The notes beneath the pieces were generated by a model that was not told the origin of the DNA, searched no databases, and worked only from the letters and a program-made list of their open reading frames with translations. Positions 8,251-14,893 of a DNA stretch of 64,000 nucleotides are shown in pieces. Origin of the DNA: Paenibacillus dendritiformis. Its GTDB lineage: Bacteria > Bacillota > Bacilli > Paenibacillales > Paenibacillaceae. Both the position numbers and the translations under genes were made by a program. Each line of letters starts with the position of its first letter. The first letter of the stretch is position 1. Location: positions 3,278,001-3,342,000 of the forward strand of contig NZ_OX216966.1 in assembly GCF_945605565.1 (NCBI RefSeq). The letters are read 5' to 3'.

Positions 8251-9246
8251 ATGACCGACACACTGCGTTGGGGCGTACTCGGGTGCGCCAGTATTGCGAT
8301 GCGCGCCGTCATCCCCGGCATCCAAGCTTCCGAGACGGGGGAAGTGGCGGCGATCGCAAGCCGCGATCTGCTCAAAGCGGAGGAGACGGCCCGGAAGCTC
8401 CACATTCCGCAGGCGTACGGCAGTTACGAGGAACTGCTGGCCAATCCGGATATCGACGCTATCTATATACCGCTTCCGAATCATCTTCATATGGAGTGGA
8501 CGATTCGGGCGGCGGAGGCGGGCAAGCATGTGCTATGCGAGAAGCCGATTGCGTTGACGGCCGACGAAGCGAAGCGGATGGCCACAGCTTGCCGCGAGGC
8601 AAATGTGGTGCTGGCGGAAGCGTTCATGTACCGCCATCATCCCCGCTATGCCCGCATCCGCGGCATTATCGCGGCGGGGGAGATAGGCGAGGTGCGAGGC
8701 ATTCACGGCGCGTTCACCTTCAATAATGCAGGCGATGCCGGTAATGTGCGGTACAAGAAGGAATGGGGCGGCGGATCGATCTATGATGTCGGCTGTTATC
8801 CGATCAGCGCCGCCCGGTATATGCTCGGCACGGAACCGGTCGCTGCTACGGTGCAGGCGTTCTTCTCCCCGGAGCACGGGGATGTGGATATGATGGCCTC
8901 CGGGCTGCTGGAGTTCCCGAACGGGGTGGGACTGACGTTCGATTGCGCCATGTGGGCAGCCTCCCGCAATACGCTGGAGATTCTCGGATCCGACGGGCGG
9001 ATTGTGCTGCCCTCGGCCTTCGTCGGCAATCCTGCGTTCACCGTATACGGCATGAACGGAACGCGGGAGGAAACGCCTCCGGAGCTGAATACATATGCGC
9101 TCCAGGCCGACAATCTGGCGCGAGCCGTCTGGGGCGAGGAGAAGCAGCTGTTCGAGCCGGAGGATGCCGTGCTCAATATGAAGGCGATCGACGCCTGCCT
9201 GGCCTCCGCCCGGGAGCGGCGGCGAGTCGCCATTCATGACATGTGA
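8251..9246 (+). CDS. Gfo/Idh/MocA-family NAD(P)-dependent oxidoreductase
   Basis: A 331-residue protein with an N-terminal Rossmann fold (WGVLGCASIA), the family motif HVLCEKPIALTADEA carrying the catalytic-site Lys (EKP), and the C-terminal Gfo/Idh/MocA beta-sheet domain (GGGSIYDVGCYPI). The family oxidises or reduces sugars, inositols and related polyols. The ATG at 8251 is chosen because GGAGG ends ten bases upstream. The in-frame ATG codons at 8224, 8230 and 8242 precede or touch that site. It is followed after 22 bp by an aldo/keto reductase gene, so a two-gene carbohydrate redox operon is likely. The substrate is unknown. Confidence 0.9.
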   Translation: MTDTLRWGVLGCASIAMRAVIPGIQASETGEVAAIASRDLLKAEETARKLHIPQAYGSYEELLANPDIDAIYIPLPNHLHMEWTIRAAEAGKHVLCEKPIALTADEAKRMATACREANVVLAEAFMYRHHPRYARIRGIIAAGEIGEVRGIHGAFTFNNAGDAGNVRYKKEWGGGSIYDVGCYPISAARYMLGTEPVAATVQAFFSPEHGDVDMMASGLLEFPNGVGLTFDCAMWAASRNTLEILGSDGRIVLPSAFVGNPAFTVYGMNGTREETPPELNTYALQADNLARAVWGEEKQLFEPEDAVLNMKAIDACLASARERRRVAIHDM

Positions 9247-9268
9247 CCGACAGGGAGGAGCATACCGA

Positions 9269-10201
9269 ATGAAGATGCTGGACATTCATGGGCTGGATCA
9301 GCCTATATCCCGCTTAATTATGGGATCGGACTTTTTTACGCCGGAGACATATGAGCATGTGGCCCAGGTTCTCGATGACTTCACGGGGCTGGGCGGCAAT
9401 ACGATCGACACGGCCTATATTTATTGCGGAGGCAAGAGCGAGCGGGCGATCGGCATATGGCTGGAAGAAAGGCGGAATCGGAAGGACATCCGGATTTGGA
9501 CGAAGGGGGCCCATCCGAACCAGGAGGGCAAGCAGGTGAACCGGCAGGCGATTCGCGACCAGCTGGATGAGAGCCTGGAACGGCTGCGGACCGATTATGT
9601 CGATCTGTATGCGCTGCATCGCGATGACCCGGACGTGGAGGTGGCCGTCATTCTCGACATCTTGAATGAGCTGGTGGAGGAAGGCAAGATACAGGCTTTG
9701 GGGGGCTCGAATTGGACCTGGCAGCGGCTGCAGGAGGCGAACCGGTATGCGGAATCCAATGGGCTGCGCGGATTCTCGTTCAGCAGCCCGAACTTGAGCC
9801 TGGCGAAGGCGAAGGAACCGTATTGGCCGGACTGCATCAGCGCAGATGCGGAGACCATCGGCTGGCACCGCCAGACGGGGCTGGCGCTGCTGTCCTGGTC
9901 CTCCCAGGCACGCGGCTTTTTCACAGGCCGCTACAAGAGAGAGGAGTGCTTGGATCCGGATCTGGTGCGCGTCTTCTATAATGACGCGAACTGGGAACGT
10001 TACGATCGGGCCAGCAAGCTCGCCGCGAGCAAAGGAGTCGAGACGATTCAGATTGCCCTGGCCTACGTCCTGCATCAGCCGTTCCCGACGGGAGCCATTA
10101 TCGGCGCCCGCAACCGCAAGGAGCTGGAGTCCTGCTTTGGGGCCGCACGGCTGTCGCTAACCGAACAGGAAATCGCATGGCTTGATTTACAGCCGGCCTA
10201 A
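9269..10201 (+). CDS. Aldo/keto reductase
   Basis: A 310-residue (alpha/beta)8 NADPH-dependent oxidoreductase. Family features include NTIDTAYIYCGGKSE (Asp and Tyr of the catalytic tetrad), RIWTKGAH with the catalytic Lys, and LRTDYVDLYALHRDD with the His. The C-terminal LSWSSQARGFF and GARNRKEL segments bind the cofactor. The ATG at 9269 lies eight bases after GGAGGAG. The gene closely follows the Gfo/Idh/MocA gene and is ended by a strong hairpin, which supports a bicistronic unit. The physiological substrate is not evident. Confidence 0.9.
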   Translation: MKMLDIHGLDQPISRLIMGSDFFTPETYEHVAQVLDDFTGLGGNTIDTAYIYCGGKSERAIGIWLEERRNRKDIRIWTKGAHPNQEGKQVNRQAIRDQLDESLERLRTDYVDLYALHRDDPDVEVAVILDILNELVEEGKIQALGGSNWTWQRLQEANRYAESNGLRGFSFSSPNLSLAKAKEPYWPDCISADAETIGWHRQTGLALLSWSSQARGFFTGRYKREECLDPDLVRVFYNDANWERYDRASKLAASKGVETIQIALAYVLHQPFPTGAIIGARNRKELESCFGAARLSLTEQEIAWLDLQPA

Positions 10202-10216
10202 ATTCACGCTTCCACG

Positions 10217-10252
10217 AATCACCCGCTGTCCCGTCAGGGAGGGCGGGTGATT
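10217..10252 (+). terminator. Intrinsic terminator after the aldo/keto reductase gene
   Basis: AATCACCCGC (10217-10226) pairs perfectly with GCGGGTGATT (10243-10252). The T-tract is short. Confidence 0.65.
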
Positions 10253-10388
10253 TGGCGTCTAGAGGCGGCATTAGGGAAGCGTCCTACAAATCCCGGCGCC
10301 GCTGGAGCTACTTGACTAGATGCCAGAGCGCGGAGACGGCGAGCATGATGCGGACGGCCATTCCGGAGAAGATGACTTGCGTAAAGCC

Positions 10389-10435
10389 TTGACAAGGATT
10401 CGCGAATGTGAAAGAATCTAACTAACGTTAGTTAG
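10389..10435 (+). promoter_or_regulatory. Promoter with an 18-bp palindromic TetR operator
   Basis: TTGACA at 10389-10394 and AAGAAT at 10412-10417 have 17-bp spacing. The perfect palindrome CTAACTAACGTTAGTTAG (10418-10435) starts immediately after the -10 and would cover the transcription start. This is the expected arrangement for autorepression by the TetR-family gene that follows 23 bp later. Confidence 0.8.
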
Positions 10436-10458
10436 GTAAAAGAATGGGGGAATGACGC

Positions 10459-11037
10459 ATGACGGCCAATCGTATTTTGGAAGCAGCCTTGGAGCACTTC
10501 GCCGCGAGCGGATACGAAGGAGCTGCTCTGTCCGATATCGCCCGCCAGGTCGGGATTCGAACGCCATCGATCTACGCGCATTTCAAGAACAAGGATGATC
10601 TGTTCCTGAGTGTCATCGACAAGGCCGTAGCGGATCATTTGGAACGGCTCGCCGCTTATTTCGCTCAGCAGGGGGAGCAGAAGGCCATTCAGGATCAACT
10701 GTATGGACTGATTATCGATTACGAGGACCGGTATCAGAGCGACAGCAATGTGAAGTTCCTGCTGCGCATGATGTTCTTCCCGCCGCCGCCTCTGCTGGAG
10801 CCAGTCATGGAGCGGGTGAATGGCTATCTGGACGAGATGGAACGAATGCTGGCCGGAGTGTGCGAACAGGGAATGGCGAACGGGCAGCTGGCCAAGCTTG
10901 AGTTGAACACCGTCACTGCCGCCTTCATGTGCTTGCTGGACGGGGTGCTGGTGGAGATGCTGCTGGGCGGCCCGGTGCGCTTCAAGAAGAGGCTGAATGC
11001 GTCGTGGACGATGTTCCGCCGCAGCATCGCCCCGTAA
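10459..11037 (+). CDS. TetR/AcrR-family repressor
   Basis: A 192-residue regulator. The N-terminal helix-turn-helix (about residues 4-50) reads ILEAALEHFAASGYEG, then LSDIARQVGIRTPSIYAHF and KNKDDLF, which is diagnostic for TetR. The C-terminal helical domain would bind a small cationic or hydrophobic ligand. The gene sits just downstream of an 18-bp palindrome overlapping its own promoter and 60 bp upstream of an SMR transporter pair. The simplest reading is a ligand-relieved repressor of itself and of the efflux genes. The inducer is unknown. Confidence 0.93.
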   Translation: MTANRILEAALEHFAASGYEGAALSDIARQVGIRTPSIYAHFKNKDDLFLSVIDKAVADHLERLAAYFAQQGEQKAIQDQLYGLIIDYEDRYQSDSNVKFLLRMMFFPPPPLLEPVMERVNGYLDEMERMLAGVCEQGMANGQLAKLELNTVTAAFMCLLDGVLVEMLLGGPVRFKKRLNASWTMFRRSIAP

Positions 11038-11097
11038 TCGGGTGGGGATAGATAAGCCATACTACGTAGAGAGCCGGGCAACAGGAGAGGTGAGACT

Positions 11098-11439
11098 ATG
11101 AATATTCATTGGGTCAAAGTATTTATCGCTGCATTTTTTGAAGTGTTTTGGGTCATTGGCTTGAAGCATGCCAGCAATGTATGGGAATGGATAGGCACGA
11201 TTATCGCTATCATCATCAGCTTCTACGTCATGATCATGGCGGGGAAGAAGCTGCCGGTCGGCACCGTATATGCGGTGTTCGTCGGTCTGGGTACCGCCGG
11301 AACGGTATTCTCCGACATCGTCTTCTTCGGCGAACCGTTCAGCGTCCCGAAGGTTCTCCTTATTCTCTTGCTCCTGGGCGGAGTCATCGGCCTGAAAATG
11401 GTTACGAAGGAGAAGGGCAAGGAAGGAGCTGACGCATAA
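11098..11439 (+). CDS. SMR-family transporter subunit, YkkC-like
   Basis: A 113-residue, four-helix small multidrug resistance protein. The first helix carries the essential Glu in [13 protein letters not shown], and [20 protein letters not shown] is the conserved loop and helix. The protein closely resembles B. subtilis YkkC as I remember it, including the GLK motif of the Gdx/SugE branch. Its stop codon abuts the start of a second SMR gene (TAA then ATG), as in paired SMR heterodimers. It probably exports guanidinium or quaternary cations in exchange for protons. Expression is likely under the upstream TetR protein. Confidence 0.9.
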   Translation: MNIHWVKVFIAAFFEVFWVIGLKHASNVWEWIGTIIAIIISFYVMIMAGKKLPVGTVYAVFVGLGTAGTVFSDIVFFGEPFSVPKVLLILLLLGGVIGLKMVTKEKGKEGADA

Positions 11440-11754
11440 ATGGCATGGATCTCGCTGCTGCTGGCAGGGATATGCGAAATGGTTGGGGTCACGATGATTA
11501 ACAAATTCCATGTGGAAAAAACATGGCAATCCGTAGTGTATATGATGATCGCATTCGGAGCGAGCTTCGCCTTTTTGGCTTATGCGATGGAGACGCTGCC
11601 GATGGGGACTGCTTATGCCATCTGGACCGGTATCGGCGCATCGGGCGGCGCAATTGTGGGCATGTTGGCTTACGGCGAATCGAAGGACTGGAAGCGGTTA
11701 GTCTTTATTTGCATGGTCCTGGGAGCCGCCATCGGATTGAAGCTTGTATCGTGA
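11440..11754 (+). CDS. SMR-family transporter subunit, YkkD-like
   Basis: A 104-residue partner of the preceding SMR protein. The membrane Glu is in LLAGICEMVGVTMINKF, and AMETLPMGTAYAIWTGIGASGGA matches the YkkD-type consensus. Its start directly follows the previous stop codon, so the two subunits are made from one mRNA and probably form an antiparallel heterodimer. In B. subtilis the ykkCD genes follow a guanidine riboswitch. Here none is visible and a TetR gene replaces it. A strong terminator follows 45 bp downstream. Confidence 0.9.
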   Translation: MAWISLLLAGICEMVGVTMINKFHVEKTWQSVVYMMIAFGASFAFLAYAMETLPMGTAYAIWTGIGASGGAIVGMLAYGESKDWKRLVFICMVLGAAIGLKLVS

Positions 11755-11799
11755 TGTGTAATATGATGTTGTTGATTTAGCGCTAGCATGCGTTGTGGG

Positions 11800-11830
11800 A
11801 ATCCCGGTCGAATATGGCCGGGATTTTTTT
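11800..11830 (+). terminator. Intrinsic terminator of the TetR-SMR operon
   Basis: AATCCCGG (11800-11807) pairs with CCGGGATT (11818-11825), followed by a run of seven T. Confidence 0.85.
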
Positions 11831-11856
11831 GTTGGAACGAGGGCGGTTGTTCCATG

Positions 11857-12013
11857 TCTTTTGTCAACTCTCCCTATGACTCAGAAGCATGAATTACATC
11901 ATTTTAGTCGGGCAAGGTCTGACAGGGAAGCATCGTACATTTTTAGTTTGTCGATTGAGTGGGGGGATGTTTTGGCTCCCTTATGTCCATTCTCCCCTTG
12001 ACTCAGCAACATG
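11857..12013. repeat. Two copies of a dispersed CTCCC-GACTCAG repeat
   Basis: TTGTCAACTCTCCCTATGAC plus TCAG (near 11860-11884) and TGTCCATTCTCCCCTTGACT plus CAG (near 11984-12006) are about 120 bp apart. A third copy, GGCCACTCTCCCATCGACTC plus AG, lies at about 37348-37369. No coding or promoter role was seen. Confidence 0.55.
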
Positions 12014-12137
12014 CATAATAAGCGGAGATCAAGACTCAATTAGACGGTGCAATGTTTTTTCCATTAAGCAGCATACTTAGCCTTCCATGCATGACGGCAA
12101 CCAACTGCGTTACCTTGTAGGATCAGGATAGTTTGCT

Positions 12138-12498
12138 GATGAAAGGGGATAGCGGTGCAATGGGCTAGCTGATGGAATGGGATAGCGAAGCAAAGGGCTC
12201 GCTGATGGAGTGGGATAGCGAAGCAAAGGGCTTGCTGATGGAATGGGATAGTGAGCAAAGGGCTTGCTGATGGAATGGGATAGCGAAGCAAGAGGCCAAC
12301 TGATGGAGTGGGATAGCGAAGCAAAGGGCTTGCTGATGGAGTGGGAAAGTGAAGCAAAGGGCTAGCTGATGGAATGGGATAGTGAAGCAAAGGGCTTGCT
12401 GATGGAGTGGGATAGTGAAGAAAAGGGCTTGCTGATGGAACGGGATTGCGATGCAATGGCTTCCCTGATAGAAAGGAATAGCGGCAAAAAGGGGAGGG
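12138..12498. repeat. 33-bp minisatellite, about 11 copies
   Basis: Eleven imperfect head-to-tail units begin GATGGAATGGGATAGCGAAG and end near CAAAGGGCTTGCT. One copy has a single-base deletion and the last two are diverged. Because 33 is a multiple of three, the minus strand stays open and yields artefactual 11-residue-repeat ORFs. The core GGGATAGTGAAG with flanking GATG and AAGGGC is shared with the 125-bp array at 38984-39355. Together with the terminator and the CTCCC repeats this fills most of the 884-bp spacer 11755-12638. Confidence 0.85.
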
Positions 12499-12577
12499 AA
12501 CGAGAACATACCATGAACATATTGTGAACATATTGAGAAAGTAACGAGTAACGAGAAGAAAAATTTGGTCGTGAGCA

Positions 12578-12605
12578 AACTTTTTCCTTGTCTTATGAAT
12601 CTATT
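12578..12605 (+). promoter_or_regulatory. ECF-type promoter-like element (copy 1)
   Basis: AACTTTTT begins at 12578 and TCTATTAAG begins at 12600. The 22-base offset between AACT and TCTA is identical to that in the elements at 13604 and 14314. It lies 34 bp before a secreted-protein gene. It is probably read by the sigma factor encoded at 14366. Confidence 0.55.
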
Positions 12606-12638
12606 AAGTAGGTACATAAATGAGGAGGAAATCATACT

Positions 12639-13385
12639 ATGGCATCCTATCAAAAAATGAGTGCCGTGCTGGCCGTATTATGCATGCTGGTCATGGTATC
12701 GCCGGCGGGCCAATATGCCGACCTGGTTACGCCTGCCGCGGCAGAGCAGAGGGACGGGGATGTTCAGATAAAGCTGGAGCAATTGGACAAGGAGATCTTG
12801 AGAAAGCTGGACAGCGTCTATCAGGAATTGTCAGGTTCTCCGAATACGAGAATGTCGTGGGAGAGTGTTAGCGAAGGGCCAAATGGACTGTACTTGCTAA
12901 CGGATAAGGAAGGCAATCAGGCACAGGTGAAGCAGGAGACCGGGGAAGTATCCATGGCGGTCCTGTATTTGAAGGCGGAGCAAGTCGGCGAGGCATTAAG
13001 GTCGGCCGCTGCCAAGGCTGTGAAGGAGATCGAGCCGGCATGGAACGGCGCATTCGCTCAAGTGCAGCGTACCTATCACAAAGACCGCGAAGTATTCACC
13101 ACCTTGAGCGGGGATTCCTTATCGGTAACTCTTGATGGCGGCAATGTATCAGGGATTAACTTCACTTGCACATACGCGAATATGCCTCAGGCGGTGAAAG
13201 AGGGAGCAGAGCGTCTGCTGCAAGTACTGGGTAACAAGTCCTTTTCTATACAGAAAGCGGTGATGTACTCTTCGCAAAATAAGCTGGAGTGGAGACTCGA
13301 GGCAAAGAATAATAGCAACAAAAAAAGTATTCTTATCCTGCTCAATGCCGTAACCGGCGAAGTGGACGGATATCATCAGTTCTAA
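12639..13385 (+). CDS. Secreted PepSY-like protein of unknown function
   Basis: A 248-residue protein starting at an ATG eight bases after GAGGAGG. An N-terminal signal peptide (hydrophobic core AVLAVLCMLVMVSPAG, cleavage probably after TPAAA near residue 31) predicts export. The mature part appears to hold two similar modules, each with a helix rich in Ala/Lys (LRSAAAKAVKE, AVKEGAERLL) followed by beta strands ending in VTLDGGNVSGI or LNAVTGEVDGY. That pattern resembles PepSY/YcdB-type folds. Similar modules occur in the next gene and in the anti-sigma-like protein. An ECF-type promoter-like element precedes it, so it is a candidate member of that sigma regulon. Confidence 0.75.
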   Translation: MASYQKMSAVLAVLCMLVMVSPAGQYADLVTPAAAEQRDGDVQIKLEQLDKEILRKLDSVYQELSGSPNTRMSWESVSEGPNGLYLLTDKEGNQAQVKQETGEVSMAVLYLKAEQVGEALRSAAAKAVKEIEPAWNGAFAQVQRTYHKDREVFTTLSGDSLSVTLDGGNVSGINFTCTYANMPQAVKEGAERLLQVLGNKSFSIQKAVMYSSQNKLEWRLEAKNNSNKKSILILLNAVTGEVDGYHQF

Positions 13386-13538
13386 AGTCCGTCGAATGCG
13401 CTGGCTGCCCCGTACTAACCGGACAAGGGGAACCGGCACACGAGGTCACGTTCAGGAAAAAAGGATGGCAACGGCTTCATCAATTCAATGAAAAAGAAGA
13501 ATTCTATTAGCTCCGTATGGATACATAAGAAAAACAGG

Positions 13539-13578
13539 GTACGCATGCATTTGCTTTCCGGCAGGTGCGTGCTTTTTT
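13539..13578 (+). terminator. Intrinsic terminator after the first PepSY-like gene
   Basis: GTACGCAT (13539-13546) pairs with GTGCGTGC (13565-13572, two wobbles), followed by six T. The spacer 13386-13665 otherwise holds only the following promoter-like element. Confidence 0.65.
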
Positions 13579-13603
13579 ATGAGAAAAAATTGAATAAATA
13601 AAA

Positions 13604-13631
13604 AACTATTCCAGTACCGCTCGTGTCTAAG
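13604..13631 (+). promoter_or_regulatory. ECF-type promoter-like element (copy 2)
   Basis: AAAACTATT (ending 13610), 15 bases, then TCTAAG at 13626-13631. The spacing and words match the element before the sigma gene. It lies 35 bp upstream of the frameshifted secreted-protein gene. Confidence 0.6.
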
Positions 13632-13665
13632 AAATGAAATCACAGCATTACTGGAGGGGTTCAAC

Positions 13666-14254
13666 ATGAACACGTACAAAAAAATTATTGCGGCTCTAGC
13701 CGTATCCGGCATGATGCTTACCGCACTCGGACCTGTAGGGGCAATGGCAGGGGCCACCGCGTCTGCCGGCTGAGTTGCCCTTTCAGGAGTTGAGTGCTAC
13801 GATGCAGAAACAGGCAATGGATGCGCTGCGAAATATCGACCCGGCCAAAACGTTCACGTTGGGCAAGGTGCAGCGCAGCGTATCGTTTTTCGGGACCGAG
13901 GATGATGGCATTATCTATACTTATGTCAACGGCGAGGATGCCAATGTCCAGTTTGCCAACGATAAGCAGACGTATGCCAGCGTCGATTATGACCCGGGGG
14001 CCGTCGATGTGAACCTGCGTCAGGCCGCTGCACGCGCAGTCAAGGATTTCTGCGGACGAGCGTTCCAGGCGAAGCAAATATCGCATACGCAAGGAGAAGG
14101 CCGGGATGTTTGGAGATTCGAGAGCGAAGCCACAAGCAAAGGCTCGATATCGGTAACGTTCGGTGGGTTTCCTTCTATTGAAGTCGAGCTGAATAAGAGC
14201 AAACAGGTGACGATGTTCCGCATCACGCCAGCCAAAGGCAGCAAGATGGACTAG
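13666..14254 (+). pseudogene. Secreted PepSY-like protein gene with a frameshift
   Basis: The ATG at 13666 follows CTGGAGGGG and opens a perfect signal peptide of 35 codons (KKIIAALAVSGMMLTALGPV, then GAMAGATASAG) that hits TGA at 13771. The mature domain continues in the +1 frame from about 13769 (AELPFQELSATMQKQ onward) to 14254 and has no start or ribosome site of its own. Removing one G from GCCGGCT near 13766-13772 would join the two as ...TASAAELPFQEL. The mature part shares the LRQAAARAVKDF and FESEATSKGSISVTFGG module with its neighbours. It may be a true pseudogene, a phase-variable gene or a base error. It is not counted as an intact CDS. Confidence 0.75.
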
Positions 14255-14313
14255 CGCCAAAGCCGCCGTTCATCATGATATGATGCGAACCGATTACAAT
14301 TTTTTCGCTTCAA

Positions 14314-14341
14314 AACTATTTGTGGCCTCCGCGCATCTAAG
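14314..14341 (+). promoter_or_regulatory. ECF-type promoter-like element (copy 3), sigma autoregulation
   Basis: AAAACTATT (ending 14320), 15 bases, then TCTAAG at 14336-14341, 24 bp before the ATG of the ECF sigma factor gene. The match to the 13604 element suggests autoregulation. Confidence 0.6.
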
Positions 14342-14365
14342 TGATGACCTGAAGGAGGAGGAATT

Positions 14366-14893
14366 ATGGATCAGAAGATGCTGATTATCCGTGCGCAGCA
14401 AGGCGATACGAACAGCTTCGCGCTCGCGGTGCAGCAAATTCAAGACCGATCATTTCGCATCGCATACAGTTATTTGCATGATGAGGGCGCCAGTATGGAC
14501 GCGGTGTGCGATGCCGTAGAGAAGGCGCTTATTAATATCAAAAAATTGAGAGACCCGGATAAATTCAATACATGGTTCACCCGAATCGTGATCAATCAAT
14601 GCAAAATACATCTGCGGAAAACGAAGTCACTCATCTATACCGAGGATGAAGAGATGATGGGCTTCGCGGCGAGTCCGCTCACGGATGAAATGCTGGATCT
14701 GCATGCGATGTTGGACAAGCAGCCGCCATTGATTCGCATGCTTATCCAGATGAAATACGTGCAAGGATATACGCTGGAAGAAATCGCAGAGATGACAGAT
14801 ATGCCGCTCGGCACCGTAAAGACGAAAATCTACAATACGATCAAGTTATTCAAGCAGCAAATGGTTCCTGAAATAAAGGAGGCAGGATGTTAA
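14366..14893 (+). CDS. ECF-type RNA polymerase sigma factor
   Basis: A 175-residue sigma-70 family protein. Region 2 covers about residues 20-85 (RIAYSYLHDEGASMDAVCDA and DPDKFNTWFTRIVINQCK). Region 4 covers about residues 115-165, with the helix-turn-helix GYTLEEIAEMTDMPLGTVKT. It directs RNA polymerase to a small set of stress or envelope promoters. GAAGGAGGAGG precedes the ATG. The stop overlaps the next gene (TAATG), which encodes a single-pass membrane protein expected to hold the sigma factor inactive until a signal arrives. Three matching promoter-like elements nearby suggest its target set. Confidence 0.95.
   Translation: MDQKMLIIRAQQGDTNSFALAVQQIQDRSFRIAYSYLHDEGASMDAVCDAVEKALINIKKLRDPDKFNTWFTRIVINQCKIHLRKTKSLIYTEDEEMMGFAASPLTDEMLDLHAMLDKQPPLIRMLIQMKYVQGYTLEEIAEMTDMPLGTVKTKIYNTIKLFKQQMVPEIKEAGC

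Noticed and set aside
10264..10370. Minus-strand peptide with a membrane-like end (MAVRIMLAVSALWHLVK)
   Set aside because: Only about 17 codons from an ATG, no ribosome site, and a stop closes the frame just upstream. It may be a remnant.
12064..12653. Minus-strand frames of about 155-162 codons with 11-residue Pro/Ser/His repeats
   Set aside because: They exist only because the 33-bp repeat has no stop in those frames. There is no ribosome site and one overlaps the start of the gene at 12639.
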